Assembly: GCA_014529385.2 (NCBI GenBank)
Contig: CM043967.1
Location: forward strand, 7,468,501-7,532,500
Length of the DNA: 64,000 bases
Direction of reading: 5' to 3'
Origin: Adiantum capillus-veneris
Taxonomy: Eukaryota; Streptophyta; Polypodiopsida; Polypodiales; Pteridaceae
Shown one piece after another: positions 10,407 through 21,157 of the stretch. The first letter of the stretch is position 1. Every line of letters begins with the position of its first letter. A model generated the notes under the pieces. The model was given only the letters and a program-made list of their open reading frames with translations. It did no database searches and was not told where the DNA came from. The translations under genes were made by a program, and so were the position numbers.

Positions 10407-11012
10407 GGACACCCTCTTCTCCATCTTCTTCATCCTCTTCCTCTTATGAAAGCTATGGTGAAGACGACAAAGATCAAGACAAGAAAAAGGCGAGAAAGAG
10501 GTCACCCTCTTCTCCACCTTCTTCAAATTCTTCACCTTCTGAAGAAAGTGATGGTGCAACTTTTGAACCATCAAAAAGAAGAGGCCATAGGAAATCCTAT
10601 GCCGCATGGAAGAGGTCGTCCAAGCTGAAGAAATTCAAAGAGGGAGGGAAGAGCATCTCTTTCCTTACCTATGATGGCATCTTCGGTGCTACGGACAAAG
10701 TCTTGGCCTTTATCCAGCAATTCGATGCGGCGTTTGGAGATGAGGGCTTCACGGAGTCCTCTAAGCTACGCCATGTAGCTATGCACTTTCAAAAGTCCGC
10801 CAGACAATGGTGGTCTAGCCTACGAGCCAACGGTGAAGCTCCACGAACATGGAAGGCTTTAAGAGCTTCCATTATGAAGCAGTTTTTGGCCACCGATGCC
10901 AAAGACAAAGTACTTACCGAATGGCGAAGCTTAAAGCTCTCTCCAAATGAATCCATCCACAAATATGTAGACAAGTTTTGGGACCTTACAACTCAAAGCC
11001 ACTGTCTTCAAA
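10403..11012 (+). pseudogene. Element A gag, central (retrotrans_gag) part
   Basis: Continues gag after the frameshift with a Ser/Glu/Lys-rich linker, then the gag core: LAFIQQFDAAFGDEGFTESS, HFQKSARQWWSSLRA, TWKALRASIMKQFL and IHKYVDKFWDL. The W-W and F-x-W pattern is the plant Ty3/gypsy gag capsid domain. A second frame slip near 10990-11015 separates it from the following pol frame; copy A2 has TTTACATTTCAAAGCC in the equivalent place. Confidence 0.85.
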
Positions 11013-11015
11013 AAG

Positions 11016-12689
11016 TTGGATTTTGGAGAGCAAAAGCAACAATTTTGTGCGGGCTTAACCGAAGAAATTGCGGAGTATGTCAACTCCCAAAGGCCACGTA
11101 CCATATCGGCGGTAATACACCATACTATGGTGGCCTCTCGAATCAATTTCCAAACGGGGGGTAAAAGAAATAATAAGCCCCCGGAAAACAAGGGTTCCAA
11201 TGAGCCTAAGGGGAAGGACAATGTCCAAAAGTCTCCTAAGGGAAATTCCAACAAAGCTAAAGAGAAGGGAGTTTACAAAGGAAAGAATAAACTCTCTCCT
11301 GAAGAGCTTGAGCGTTATCATAAGGATAACCGGTGTTTCAAGTGCGGCGAACAAGGGCATGCGTACCGCGCTTGTCCCCAAAAGAACAACCGCCAAGATC
11401 CTCCTAGAGCTTCTTTGGTTGAAATCCAAGAGGAGGAGATTCACCAAACTCACCACAAAGGATCTCCTCTATGCCATGCTTGGGGAAAGGTAAGAGAACA
11501 TGATGCTTTTATTCTTTTTGACCTTGGTTCTACTCACAATTTCATATCTATGGAGTTAGCCACCAAGCTAGGCATACAATCCTACGAGATGGGAGATATC
11601 CTACCCGCAGACAGTGCCTTCAAGGGGCAAGAAGCTTCAGTCACTCCCTTAATCGAGAAATTGAGGCTTCATGTCCAAGGCTATGTGGACAAAGAGGACT
11701 TCTTTATCTCTCCTCTCAAGCATGAGGATGTAATACTAGGGGCACCATGGTTTGACCGCCTGGCTGCCGATGTTAAATTTCCTGAAAGGAGAATCTCCTT
11801 TAAGTTCAGGGAAAAAGACATGTATATAGATGCTAAGGAGATGGGTAACACCATCCCCATTGTACATACACCAGCTTTCAACAAGTCAATAAAGAGCTCT
11901 ATTTCCGTGTACATGATTTTTGTTAAAGATTCTCAAAATGAACCTAATGCTTTAGCAAAAGAAAATAAAAGTAACCAAAAGGAATTAGAGTTATCCAATT
12001 TTCTCAAGGGGTTTCAAGATGTTTTTATTGACGACATCCCTTGTGAGCTACCTCCTAAACGAGGTAATGATGACCATGCAATTGAACTTCTTCCAGGAAT
12101 TTCACCGCCTAACAAACCTCCTTATAGAGTTTCTCAAGCTCAACAAGAGGAGATTATGCGGCAAGTGCATGAGTTAGTTGAGAAGGGCATGGTTAGGCCT
12201 AGCTCATCTCCATTTTGCTCACCTATGCTATTAGTGCAAAAGAAAGACGGCACATATCGTATGTGTGTCGACTATAGAGCACTAAATAGGATCACTATCA
12301 AGAATAGGTTTCCCGTTCCACGGGTAGAAGACCTATTTGATAAGCTACAAGGATCGACCTACTTCAGTAGGATTGACCTAAAAAGTGGCTATCATCAAAT
12401 AAGGATAGTTGATCAAGACATTGTAAAGACCGCATTTCGTACTACATTTGGTCTTTACGAATACATTGTCATGCCTTTTGGCTTGACCAATGCACCAGCC
12501 ACATTCAACCGCTTGATGGAGAAGCTGTTCAGGCCTCATCGAACCTTCACTGGAGTGTTCTTTGATGATATTATCATCTACTCTAATTCATTGGAGGAAC
12601 ACAAGCAACACCTCCAGGTAATATTTCAAGTTTTAAGAGAGAATAAACTTTATGTTAATCGAAAGAAAAGTGAATTTTTCTTGCAATAG
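11016..12689 (+). pseudogene. Element A gag C-terminus, zinc knuckle, protease and reverse transcriptase
   Basis: 557 residues. A CX2CX4HX4C zinc knuckle (CFKCGEQGHAYRAC) lies at 107-120 and a retropepsin-like segment FILFDLGSTHNFIS around 165-178. The usual D-S/T-G is D-L-G here and D-P-G in copy A3. The reverse transcriptase spans about 375-557, with YRMCVDYRALNR, FSRIDLKSGYHQI (Asp 454) and the active-site box FFDDIIIYS at 515-523; FFDD replaces the commoner Y/F-x-DD. The frame ends at TAG 12687-12689, where A2 and A3 continue (IQYLGHIIS), so about a dozen bases have been lost. The ATG at 11016 is internal to the original gag-pol frame and not a true start. Confidence 0.9.
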
Positions 12690-12719
12690 ATTCACATTAT
12701 CTCTCAAGATGGCATCCAA

Positions 12720-13175
12720 ATGGATCCATCCAAGTTAGAGGTAATAAAAGGATGGCCTAAACCAAGGAATCTTCATGAACTAAGAATCTTTATAGGTATG
12801 TGTGCATACTATAGACGCTTCATAGAAAAGTTCTCACAAATTGTGGGACCATTACATGACCTAACAAAGAAAAGTGTTAGGTATACGTGGTCTGCTAAGG
12901 AGAACAATGCTTTCGAAAAGCTTAAAGAAAAGCTTATCTCTCAACCTGTGCTTACACTACCGGATCTCTCAAAACCATTTGAGGTCCAATGTGATGCTTG
13001 TGGTGATTGCCTTGGGGCTGTTTTGCTCCAAGAAGGGCACGCCATAGGCTATGAGAGTCGAAGGCTCGACCCTGTTGAGCAAGCTCTAGGCATATACGAA
13101 AAAGAACTCCTTGCGGTTCTACATGCCTTAGACTCATGGAAGCACTATTTATTGGGGACTCGTTTCATTCTGTGA
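12720..13175 (+). pseudogene. Element A RT thumb and RNase H
   Basis: 151 residues continuing pol: FIGMCAYYRRFIEKFS (RT connection), then RNase H with PFEVQCDACGDCLGAVLLQ, YESRRLDPVEQ and IYEKELLAVLHALDSWKHYL. It ends in TGA at 13173-13175 where A2 has CGG, a nonsense mutation. The RNase H tail (TDHQSLKYFMTQTKLSD) resumes after it in the same frame. Confidence 0.9.
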
Positions 13176-13202
13176 ACGGATCACCAAAGTCTTAAGTACT
13201 TC

Positions 13203-14825
13203 ATGACGCAGACCAAGCTCTCCGACAAACAAATGAGGTGGGCAAATTTCCTTTCGCAATTTCATTTTCATATTGCTCACATTGCTGGCAAGCATAATCA
13301 AGTAGCCGATGCACTCTCAAGACGACCGAGAGTGAATGCGGTTTCCATAGCAACTCACAATGATCTATCTTCAATGATAGATGAGTATGCTATTGATCCC
13401 GATTTTAGAGATGTGATTTCAGCCCTTGCATTAGGGAAGAAAGAAGAACCATTTACTTTACAAGATGGTTATCTTCTCTATGGCAATAGACTATGCGTTA
13501 CTAACTTACTACGTGAGAAAGTAATGTATGAATCTCATGCTCCCCCATATGCAGGGCATAGAGGGATTCAGTCTACCTTAAAGGGAATTGAAACATATTT
13601 CTATTGGCCTACCATGAAAGTGAACATACAAGAGTATGTTTCCAAATGTGTGGTGTGTCAAAAGACAAAATTTGATAGAGGGAAGCAACCTGGATTGCTT
13701 CAACCCTTGTCAATCCCTAATTCACCTTGGGAGAGCATATCCATGGATTTTATCTTTGGATTGCCCAAGTCTATCCATGGGAATACGGGGATATGGACGA
13801 TAGTAGACAGGTTCAGTAAACAAGCTCATTTTATACCTGTCAAAAACACTATCAAAGCCCATCAAATGGCAACCCTCTTCATTTCACAAATTTTCAAGTA
13901 CCATGGCTTGCCAATGTCCATAGTTTCGGATAGAGATCCTAGAATGACCAGTAATTTCTGGAAGCGTCTCTTTGAGAATTTAGGAACAAGGCTAAACTTC
14001 TCTTCGGCCTATCATCCACAAACTGATGGCCAAAGTGAAATAGCTAACCTAACCATTCTCGATCTACTAAAAGCCTATGTAACGGAAGTAGATCAAAGAT
14101 CCCAATGGGAGAAGTACTTACCCTTAGTAGAGTATGCTTACAATAACACTGTACATACTTCCACAGGAAAAGCACCTTTCGAGGTAATTGAGGGAAGATC
14201 AAAAAGTCCCTTGCTACTTAAGGTACATGGGAAGATCTTCGCTGTAGATGAGTATAGCCGAGACCTACAAGAATCTTTCCAAAAGATTAAGGATGCTATC
14301 TCTATCTCACAACAAAGGCAAAAGGCTGCTGCCGACAAGCACAGAAGAGCCCAAGCCTTTAAAGAAAACGATTGGGTCTTGTTAAAGTTTCCCAAGGCTC
14401 GATTAAGGCACACGACGGGCAAGAATCCTACGGGCCACCAAAAGTACTATGCTAAACTAGCAAAAAGGTACTATGGTCCCTTCCAGATTCTTAGGCCAAT
14501 CAATGAGATGGCCTATCAACTGAAGTTGCCCAATCATTGGCTCATACACAATGCTTTTCATGTGAGCCTATTAAAGCCTTACAAAGGACAACCACCTCAA
14601 GAACCAACTATTGAAGACCCACCGGAGATCGAGGACCACCAGGAGATGCTGCAGCCCGAGTTTATTCTCCGACATGAAGACAAGGTATTAAGAGGCGGTA
14701 AGACTATCCGACGATATCTTATTAAGTTTAAGAATTATCCTTTCGAAGATGCTAGATGGATGCAAGGCATACAATTAAAGGATAACCTAAACCTTGTCAA
14801 TGCTTACAATGCTTCCCAAGAGTAA
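13203..14825 (+). CDS. Element A integrase with chromodomain (intact ORF)
   Basis: 540 residues. 1-42 is the RNase H tail ending in the classic AGKHNQVADALSRR. An HHCC zinc finger spans 112-152 (H112, H119, C149, C152). The catalytic core has D182 (SMDFIFG), D243 (VSDRDP) and E279 (GQSEIA), with exactly 35 residues between the last two, so DD35E is complete. A GPF/Y region (YYGPFQILRPINEMAYQLKLP) lies near 423-443 and a C-terminal chromodomain-like segment (ILRRHED-type; GGKTIRRYLIKFKNYPFEDARW) near 488-520, which in chromoviruses directs insertion to marked chromatin. This is the best preserved part of the family in the window. The apparent Met start is internal; the protein would come from a gag-pol polyprotein. 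Confidence 0.9.
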   Translation: MTQTKLSDKQMRWANFLSQFHFHIAHIAGKHNQVADALSRRPRVNAVSIATHNDLSSMIDEYAIDPDFRDVISALALGKKEEPFTLQDGYLLYGNRLCVTNLLREKVMYESHAPPYAGHRGIQSTLKGIETYFYWPTMKVNIQEYVSKCVVCQKTKFDRGKQPGLLQPLSIPNSPWESISMDFIFGLPKSIHGNTGIWTIVDRFSKQAHFIPVKNTIKAHQMATLFISQIFKYHGLPMSIVSDRDPRMTSNFWKRLFENLGTRLNFSSAYHPQTDGQSEIANLTILDLLKAYVTEVDQRSQWEKYLPLVEYAYNNTVHTSTGKAPFEVIEGRSKSPLLLKVHGKIFAVDEYSRDLQESFQKIKDAISISQQRQKAAADKHRRAQAFKENDWVLLKFPKARLRHTTGKNPTGHQKYYAKLAKRYYGPFQILRPINEMAYQLKLPNHWLIHNAFHVSLLKPYKGQPPQEPTIEDPPEIEDHQEMLQPEFILRHEDKVLRGGKTIRRYLIKFKNYPFEDARWMQGIQLKDNLNLVNAYNASQE

Positions 14826-15181
14826 GCAAATGTACAAAATGTTAAAAATGAACAAAGTTTTTGTCTTATAAGACTCTCTTTTTCTTTATTTGTGCACAAA
14901 AATGAAGTAGTATGCATGCTTAGATCAAGTTTGCGGAGACGACGTCTCCCAAACACCAAGTAGAGCTTGTCACTCTACTATGGAAGACTTATAGGACTAA
15001 TGTGCAGACATGCTTGCAGTAGCCTCAGGCTCTCAAGCGCCAAATGGACTAGTCATCCATTATGGAATGATGTCGTAGGGTAACATAGGGATCCTCTACC
15101 CGCTAAGAAAAGGACTCATGAATATGCTTTATCTTCTCTACACCATAGTCGAGGACGACTATGATTTCAAGAGAGAGGTAA

Positions 15182-15583
15182 TGTCATAATAATCAATATC
15201 TAATTCTCCTAAATGATTTTCTCATATTAAACTGATCATTTAATGTGGGAAAGTGCCAAGGGAGAAAAAGCTAGAATATTGGTTAAGCTAGCAGACCGGC
15301 CACAGTAGGGATCCAAAGGAGGGAAAATAGGGATCCAAAGGGGGGGGCCATCTGCAAAAGAGCCATGTGCAACAATGGACTAAAAAGGCCTTAAGGTTCA
15401 GCCCATTAAGACTTCCAAAATGCTAAGGTTCCAAAATTCAAAGGTTGTGTCCAAAGGTCAACCCTAGGGAAAATTGGATGCTTTGTGTGTGCCCTAAAAG
15501 TCTTTGCACATCCCTACATGGGAGGGGGCGAGCCCCAAAGGTAGGGGATGAGAGAGAAAGCCACACACACACACACACACAGG
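15182..15583 (+). repeat. Truncated 3' LTR of element A
   Basis: Begins TGTCATAATAATC after the polypurine tract AAGAGAGAGGTAA (about 15169-15181) and matches the first 400 bp of the 5' LTR closely. At the CA repeat (15563-15581) it stops matching and continues as gag of copy A2. The segment of LTR from there to its end is absent. Confidence 0.88.
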
Positions 15584-15901
15584 GAGTGATGGTGCAGACA
15601 AAGAAGATCAAGGCAAGAAAAAGGCGAGAAAGAGTTCACCCTCTTTTCCATCTTCTTTGTCTGCGAGAAAGAGGAAACCCTCTTCTCCATCTTCTTCATT
15701 CTCTTCCTCTTATGAAAGTGATGGTGCAGACAAAGAAGATCAAGGCAAGAAAAAGGCGAGAAAGAGCTCACCCTTTTCTCCATCTTCCTCAAATTCTTCA
15801 TCCTCTGAAGAAAGCGATGGTGCAACTTTTGAACCATAAAGAAGAAGAGGCCATAAGAAATCCTATGCCGCGTGGAAGAGGTCGTCCAAGCTCAAGAAGT
15901 T
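15584..15901 (+). pseudogene. A2 gag fragment (Ser/Lys-rich linker), internally duplicated
   Basis: Encodes the same linker as element A at 10440-10630, ending GATFEP then TAA where A reads on. The unit GTGATGGTGCAGACAAAGAA… through GCGAGAAAGAG occurs twice (about 15586-15645 and 15719-15775), a tandem expansion of this low-complexity region. It ends in the left AAGTT target duplication at 15897-15901. Confidence 0.8.
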
Positions 15902-16430
15902 TGTAGATAGCGGAGGCAGTCTCATTGGTGGAGGCAGTTTCACTAGGTGGGAACCAGCTCCTCAAAGGCGAGCAGTGGACCAGTCAGTAATTACCATGAA
16001 GGTTACCATAGTAACCCCAAGAGGCTATAAATAGGACCCATTACATTGTAATCGGGTTGGCTGTACTTTTGGGCTATTTTATCTTTTGACTTCCTACTCT
16101 TAGTTGTGTGGTTTTAGTCCTGAAGCTGTTCGCGAGCTACATTATCCTCACTTGTACTCTTACTTTGTAATCCCTAATATAGTAGTCGAGTGTACTTCAG
16201 CCAGATATACTTTGTATCCATTCCTTCTGAATCTGAATCTGAACTGAATCTAAACACTAATTCCAGTCATTCAGTTGTCTCTCTCTCAGCAGATGTATTC
16301 CAGTTCACGTAAGTGTTCTAGTTCAGTTTCTATCTTTCCCTCCATTTCTACTGATTGAACTAATGAATCACCAGTAGACGTAAACTCTAACACTGGAATA
16401 AGCTATCTAAAGAGATCAGCTCCAATTCCA
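15902..16430 (+). repeat. 5' LTR of element B
   Basis: 529 bp from TGTAGATAGCGG to CCAATTCCA. It is collinear with the 3' LTR, with scattered substitutions and a small extra CTGAATCTGAA repeat. It includes a TATA box at 16026. The primer site following it (TGGCAATCACGG, 16433) does not match initiator tRNA-Met. Confidence 0.93.
16026..16033 (+). promoter_or_regulatory. TATA box in element B 5' LTR
   Basis: TATAAATA in the context GGCTATAAATAGG, conserved at 25215-25222 in the 3' LTR. It is the likely LTR promoter, with transcription starting some 30 bp downstream. Confidence 0.7.
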
Positions 16431-16508
16431 TTTTGGCAATCACGGTGGCTAGAGCTGTTTCTTGTTGACCAGCAAACTCCTCTCCTAGTTTGAGTTTCAG
16501 CTGCAGTA

Positions 16509-17145
16509 ATGGCACCCAAACCCAGTCGTGGCTAGAAACCATCTTACCGCGTTGACCCTATCCCTGAGGAGTCAGAAGGAGATTCTGATTCCAAGTATGA
16601 ACAAGTAACTGATACTGAGGCTCAGGAGGAGCACAGTCATGCTGATGAGGCAAAGGACTCTCAGCATTCTAGTCAATCCAGAAGACGAAGGGCTGAAAGG
16701 GAAGAACGCAAGGCCAAGAGTTCTCGGACCACACAGGGAGACGAAGGATCCAAAGGTAGTAAAGGAAGCCGTCATAGTTCCAATAGAAAAGCCAGGGAGG
16801 AAACAGCAACTGAGAGGGAGGTCTATAGAAATTAATTGGGATGCAGACACAGACCATTATAAGAAAGCTTCAAAAAGGAGTCAGGATCCCAAGGTGAGAA
16901 GAGGAAGAAATGATGCTGATAGACATGATTACACATCTTCATTGAGAATTTCTTTTCCAATGTTCAAAGGGGGAAAGAAGGATGACCCGGATGTTCATAT
17001 CCAAGCCTTTGAGCAGTATGCTGAGTTAAAAAATATTGATGAATATGACTGGGGTGAATACTTTCCACAAGCATTAAAGGAGGCAGCAAGGAAATGGTAC
17101 TACCATTACCTGGCTTGTCAGGGCTTGTCAACTCAGATCATATAA
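16509..17145 (+). pseudogene. Element B gag, N-terminal and core parts
   Basis: A likely start ATGGCACCCAAACCC at 16509 opens a charged Ser/Glu/Arg-rich frame with an early TAG (16533-16535). The frame then shifts to the one read at 16639-17145. That part carries a basic linker and the start of the gag core: SLRISFPMFKGGKKDDPDVH, FEQYAELKNI, FPQALKEAARKWYYHYL. It ends in TAA at 17143. The gag core continues, broken, through about 17350. Confidence 0.75.
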
Positions 17146-17347
17146 TAAACTGCTTAAAGCTTTGCGACTGGAATATTCACGCAATAGAGGGGATGAGGAT
17201 ATACTCTCTGAGTTGGATAAGATAAAGCAGAGAAAATTGTGAGTCAGAAGTTATGTTGAGAAAATCAAGGAACTAACTAGACACCTGTAGGAACTAACTT
17301 GACAACTGTAGGAACCACCATCCGAAAAGCGGCTGCGAGCATGGTTT

Positions 17348-18487
17348 TTGAATGGTTTTCATAGTAAGAAGCTTTGGGAACATGAGATTCCGGCACCAAC
17401 CAAGAAATTCGATGATTTGGTGCAGCGAGCCCTGAAGCTAGAACAGCAAGCTAAGAAGGAAAAGAGTCATAAGAAGAGGAGGTCCAATAGTAGCACTACT
17501 TCTACTGAAGATTCTGAGTCCAGTAGAGCCTTCAATAGTTTTGAAAGTAGCTCAGATGAAAGGACCAAAGACAAGATTAAGAAGGGATCTTGGTCTAGGA
17601 AGATTGAAGAGATGGCCCGGCAAATTGATGAAATTAGCCAGACCAAACAGCCGGTAAGAAGAATGGAAACTTGGTGTTCAAGTGTAAATCTAAAGACCAT
17701 GTTTCAAACGAATGCCCACAGTACACTTCGTGCAAAGCCTATGGCCGTTTGTGGAACAACTGTGGTATTCGAATTCATCATTTTAAGAAGGGAAAAGATT
17801 TGTCAGTGGGTGGCATTCACCAATGTTGAACAGGTAAGAGTGGAAACTACCAGTGCTTCTCAAGAAGAGAAACCAGGTGTCATTGGTAGTGGTGCAGGGC
17901 ACGGTAGATACCAAGCGGGTGCTAGCCGGGGCCGAGGTCGTGGTAATTTTCAGAATAGAAGCCTGAATTGCTATACATGTGGTAAGTATGGGCATTTCGC
18001 GGCTCAATGTCCAGAAACACCTGGGGCTACGGATATTAAGGCGAAGATTCCAAAACCAGTTCCTATACGAGCAGCTACACGAAGTAAAAGGGTGGTGATT
18101 GAGGAAATTCCAGCAAATCCAGCAAAACAAGTCACTCCTGAAAGTAGCAAATGGACTCAGCAGAGAGAGGTATGGAAGGCCAAGTGTAAAGAAAAGGTGG
18201 TTGATGAATGGCAAGATCAAAGAGAACTAGCGGCAAAAATCACAGAGGATTTAGCCAAGAAGTTGCTAGAGCAACCAGAGAGTTCTGACGCCCGGGTCAT
18301 TCATAAGATACCTACCCAATTTTCTAAGACAGCACAACCAAATCAATTGAAGCCTCGGGTGCCTAAGACCATGTTGGTTGCAGTACAAGGGTTGATGGAG
18401 GAGTTGGGAACTGCTAAAGGATCTGAAAGCACTGAATTCAGGAGAACGTCCAGTTCGGTTAACTGGAAGGCCAGAAGAACCAATTGA
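17348..18487 (+). pseudogene. Element B gag C-terminus with zinc knuckle
   Basis: 379 residues. A Lys/Ser-rich stretch is followed by a Gly/Arg-rich segment and a canonical CX2CX4HX4C knuckle (CYTCGKYGHFAAQC, near 17969-18010) for RNA binding, then a long charged linker (VVDEWQDQRELAAKI, QPNQLKPRVPKTML). A clear D-S/T-G protease site is not visible, so the protease is either lost or too diverged to call. The apparent Met start is internal. Confidence 0.7.
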
Positions 18488-18564
18488 TTTCAGCACACCA
18501 GTAGAACCGGGCACACTCTAGAGGAGCTACTAGAAATCAGAATAGTAATTCAGAGCTCAGAGGA

Positions 18565-19209
18565 TTGTCTTGGGATTATGCTGAGGAGTCAACCAAGAGA
18601 AAGGGTGGAGGGCCTAACTGGTTGTTTTCAAATGATCAGGAGATAGAGGAATGGAATTTGGGGTCTGAAAAAAACCCTAGAATGATCAAGGTTAATAAAC
18701 ATTTGAATCCTACGAAAAAAGAGAAGGCACGACATATGTTCCAGCACTATAAAGATGTGTTCGCATGGGAACATACTGATCTCAAAGGAGTGGATCCAGA
18801 GGTCTGTCAACATCGAATACCACTAAAACCCGATGCGAGGGCAGTACGACTGCAGCGCTATCGAATGAATCCGAATTATTCTAAGAAGGTCAAGGAAGAG
18901 ATTGACAATCTTCTAAAAGTTGGGTTCATTACTGAAGTAGCCAGTAGTGATTGGTTGTTTCCTAATGTGGTTGTGCCTAAGAAGAATGGGAAGCTGAGAG
19001 TATGTGTAGATTATAGGAAACTAAATGCTCAAACCATCAAGGACCCATTTCCATTACCCTTCACAGATATGTTACTTGATGAAATTGCAGGATATGAGAT
19101 GTATAGCTTTATGGATGGGTATAGTGGTTATAACCAGTTACAAATTGCTCCTAAGGATCGGGAAAGACCACTTTTATTATGGAATGGGGAGCATTTATGT
19201 ATCTGGTAA
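18565..19209 (+). pseudogene. Element B reverse transcriptase, fingers and palm (first part)
   Basis: 214 residues: MFQHYKDVFAWEHTDLKG leader, KVGFITEVASSDWLFPNVVV, VPKKNGKLRVCVDYRKLN, FPLPFTDMLLDEIAGYEMYS and FMDGYSGYNQLQIAPKDR with the first catalytic Asp. A frameshift near 19165-19180 ends it; the enzyme continues in the next frame at 19179. Confidence 0.88.
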
Positions 19210-19478
19210 TGCCATTTGGCCTGTGCAATGCACCGACCACTTTTCAAAGATGTATGATGGAAATCTTCAGTGAATTTCTTCATCAATTCCTCGCCATATT
19301 CATGGATGACTTCACTGTATATTCCACAAAGGAAAAGCATTTACTATTTTTGGAGATGGTTTTTAAGCGCTGTCAAGAAAAGCGGGTTTGTCTGAATCCA
19401 TTCAAATCTGTTTTCTTAGTGGAAAGGACGGCTACTAGGACATGTGGTGTCCAGAAATGGAATAGAAATGGCCAATGA
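19179..19478 (+). pseudogene. Element B reverse transcriptase, catalytic FMDD part
   Basis: Encodes FMYLVMPFGLCNAPTTFQRC and the active-site box FMDDFTVYS, then FKRCQEKRVCLNPFKSVFLV. It slips frame again near 19430 into the RNase H ORF, where a LGHVVS-like segment is damaged. This is the same enzyme as the upstream piece. Confidence 0.88.
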
Positions 19479-20127
19479 CAAGATCGAGTGCGTTCAAAAG
19501 GCCAAGGCACCTAGAAATGCATTAGAATTAAGTTCTTTTGTGGGATATATTAATTTTTACAGAAGGATTGTGCACAAGTTTGCTTCCCAAGCATTACCAT
19601 TGTATGAGCTTACAAAGACAACCAGCAAGTTCAGTTGGACTCCTGAATGTGAAGAAAGTTTTCAGAAATTAAAGAATGCCATCATCAGTAAACCAGTTCT
19701 TCGACAACTGGATTGGGATGTCATTTTCCATGTACATGTGGATGCTTCGGGACTGGCGATGGGAGCAATTCTAGCTCAGCCAGAAGGAAGAATTGACTAT
19801 CCATTATACTTTGCCAGTCACAGGTTCAGTCAAGCTGAAGAAGGATATACAACTACTGAAAGAGAAGCCTTAGGAATGGTTTTTAGTGCTACCAAATTCA
19901 GACATTATTTGTTGGGCAAGTTGTTTCATTTTTATGTGGATCATCAAGCCTTATTATTTCTAATTAATAAAGTCATTATTCAAGGCAGGCTGATACGGTG
20001 GATGATGTTCCTCATGGAATTTGAATTTTGTATTTTCCATAAACTTGGCAAAAACCATTGTGGTGCTGATTTCTTATCCAGGAGTACAGAAGGCTACTCT
20101 AAGGAGTCTTTAAGAGATGAGCCGTAG
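19444..20127 (+). pseudogene. Element B RT connection and RNase H
   Basis: Reads ALELSSFVGYINFYRRIVHK (connection), then RNase H: DVIFHVHVDASGLAMGAILA, YFASHRFSQAEEGYTTTERE, ALGMVFSATKFRHYLLG, FYVDHQALLFLINK and GADFLSRS. The order and motifs are standard for gypsy RNase H. The ORF ends at TAG just past the domain, before the integrase remnant. Confidence 0.9.
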
Positions 20128-20184
20128 ATGCAAAACTATTTCAGCTAGAAGCGGCAGATTCAATTGATCCAGAATTGTATGAAT

Positions 20185-20823
20185 CATATCAACACCTTAT
20201 TATCCTAGATGCAATGGGCAAGCAGAAAGCAATAACAAGACTGTCAAGACTATCCTTACCAAGATTGTGCAGAAAAAGCCAAAGCAGTGGGACTTGAAAC
20301 TTCAAACTACTCTATGGGCATATAGAACATCTTATAAGGTCACTACCAGGTTAAACCATTTAGAATGGTGTATGGCACTGAAGTTGTTGTACCAATGGAA
20401 TTTGTCATACCTAGTCTCAGGATGGCCGTCAAGCATGGCCTGGATTTTAATCACACAATCTTTTTAAAAAAACTGGAAGAGCTAACACAGCTAGGTGAGT
20501 TGAGACAGAGGGCTATGCTGGAGCAAGAAATTGTTCAGCAAAGAAGGAAACACTGGCATGACAGACGAATTAAGGTCAGGGAGTTTCAGAAAGGCGATCT
20601 GGTTCTCTTATATCAATCAAAATTAGGCCCTAAGAAACCAAAATTAAAGATAGCATGGGCATGACCATTTGAAGTTGATTGGGTGTTCTCCAACGACACG
20701 ATAAGGTTGAAAGATCTGTCTGGATTGTTGTTGCCAGGGGTATATAATGGAGCTAAAATCAAGCTCTATTATTCAGAATCCAGGGAAGCTTTTCGAGAAA
20801 AGGGTATTGATGGTCTGGGAACT
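20185..20823 (+). pseudogene. Element B integrase remnant, catalytic core mostly deleted
   Basis: Directly after RNase H the sequence encodes YYPRCNGQAESNNKTVK, which is the third catalytic (Glu) region. The zinc finger and the first two Asp regions are missing. It continues as WDLKLQTTLWAYRTSYKVTT and, in another frame (20365-20664), VYGTEVVVPMEFVIPSLRM and REFQKGDLVLLYQSK. The GPF-like segment (AWA*PFEVDWVF) carries a stop at 20662-20664. No chromodomain is seen. Confidence 0.82.
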
Positions 20824-21157
20824 GAAGACCATGAAAATCCGGAATCCACTATTTTAGGTCTTTTCCATGTACAACCAGTTCCAGAGCTAGTCAAAAAGCC
20901 AGAACAGTACCAATGCAACCAAACCCTGTCCATACCAAAACCAGAAAAATATGGGAACCAATATCAGTTCTTAGGGAAACAACGGTCGGAAGGACTATCA
21001 GTGGTAATCATTTCAAAGACAAGAGAGAGTCTTGTCCAATGCATGTCTGCCACGTCACTTGTGGTGCACAGAACTCTAGGATTGGTAAGTGGTGGAGGTT
21101 TTATGGCACAAACGCGTATAGCAGTAAGGCGAGTAAGCGTTTCCTCACAAGTCTCCT

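Larger units (their letters stand above)
7881..15583 (+). mobile_element. Ty3/gypsy chromodomain retrotransposon, copy A
   Basis: 5' LTR 7881-9470, a tRNA-Met primer site at 9472, gag at 9888-11012, zinc knuckle, protease, RT and RNase H at 11016-13200, integrase with DD35E and chromodomain up to 14825, a polypurine tract near 15169-15181, and a 3' LTR that starts at 15182 but is cut off at about 15583. The gene order is PR-RT-RH-INT, typical of Ty3/gypsy, and the C-terminal chromodomain marks a chromovirus. Two frameshifts, one small deletion with a stop, and one nonsense codon make it defective. Two further copies (A2, A3) in the window serve as references for these lesions. Confidence 0.95.
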
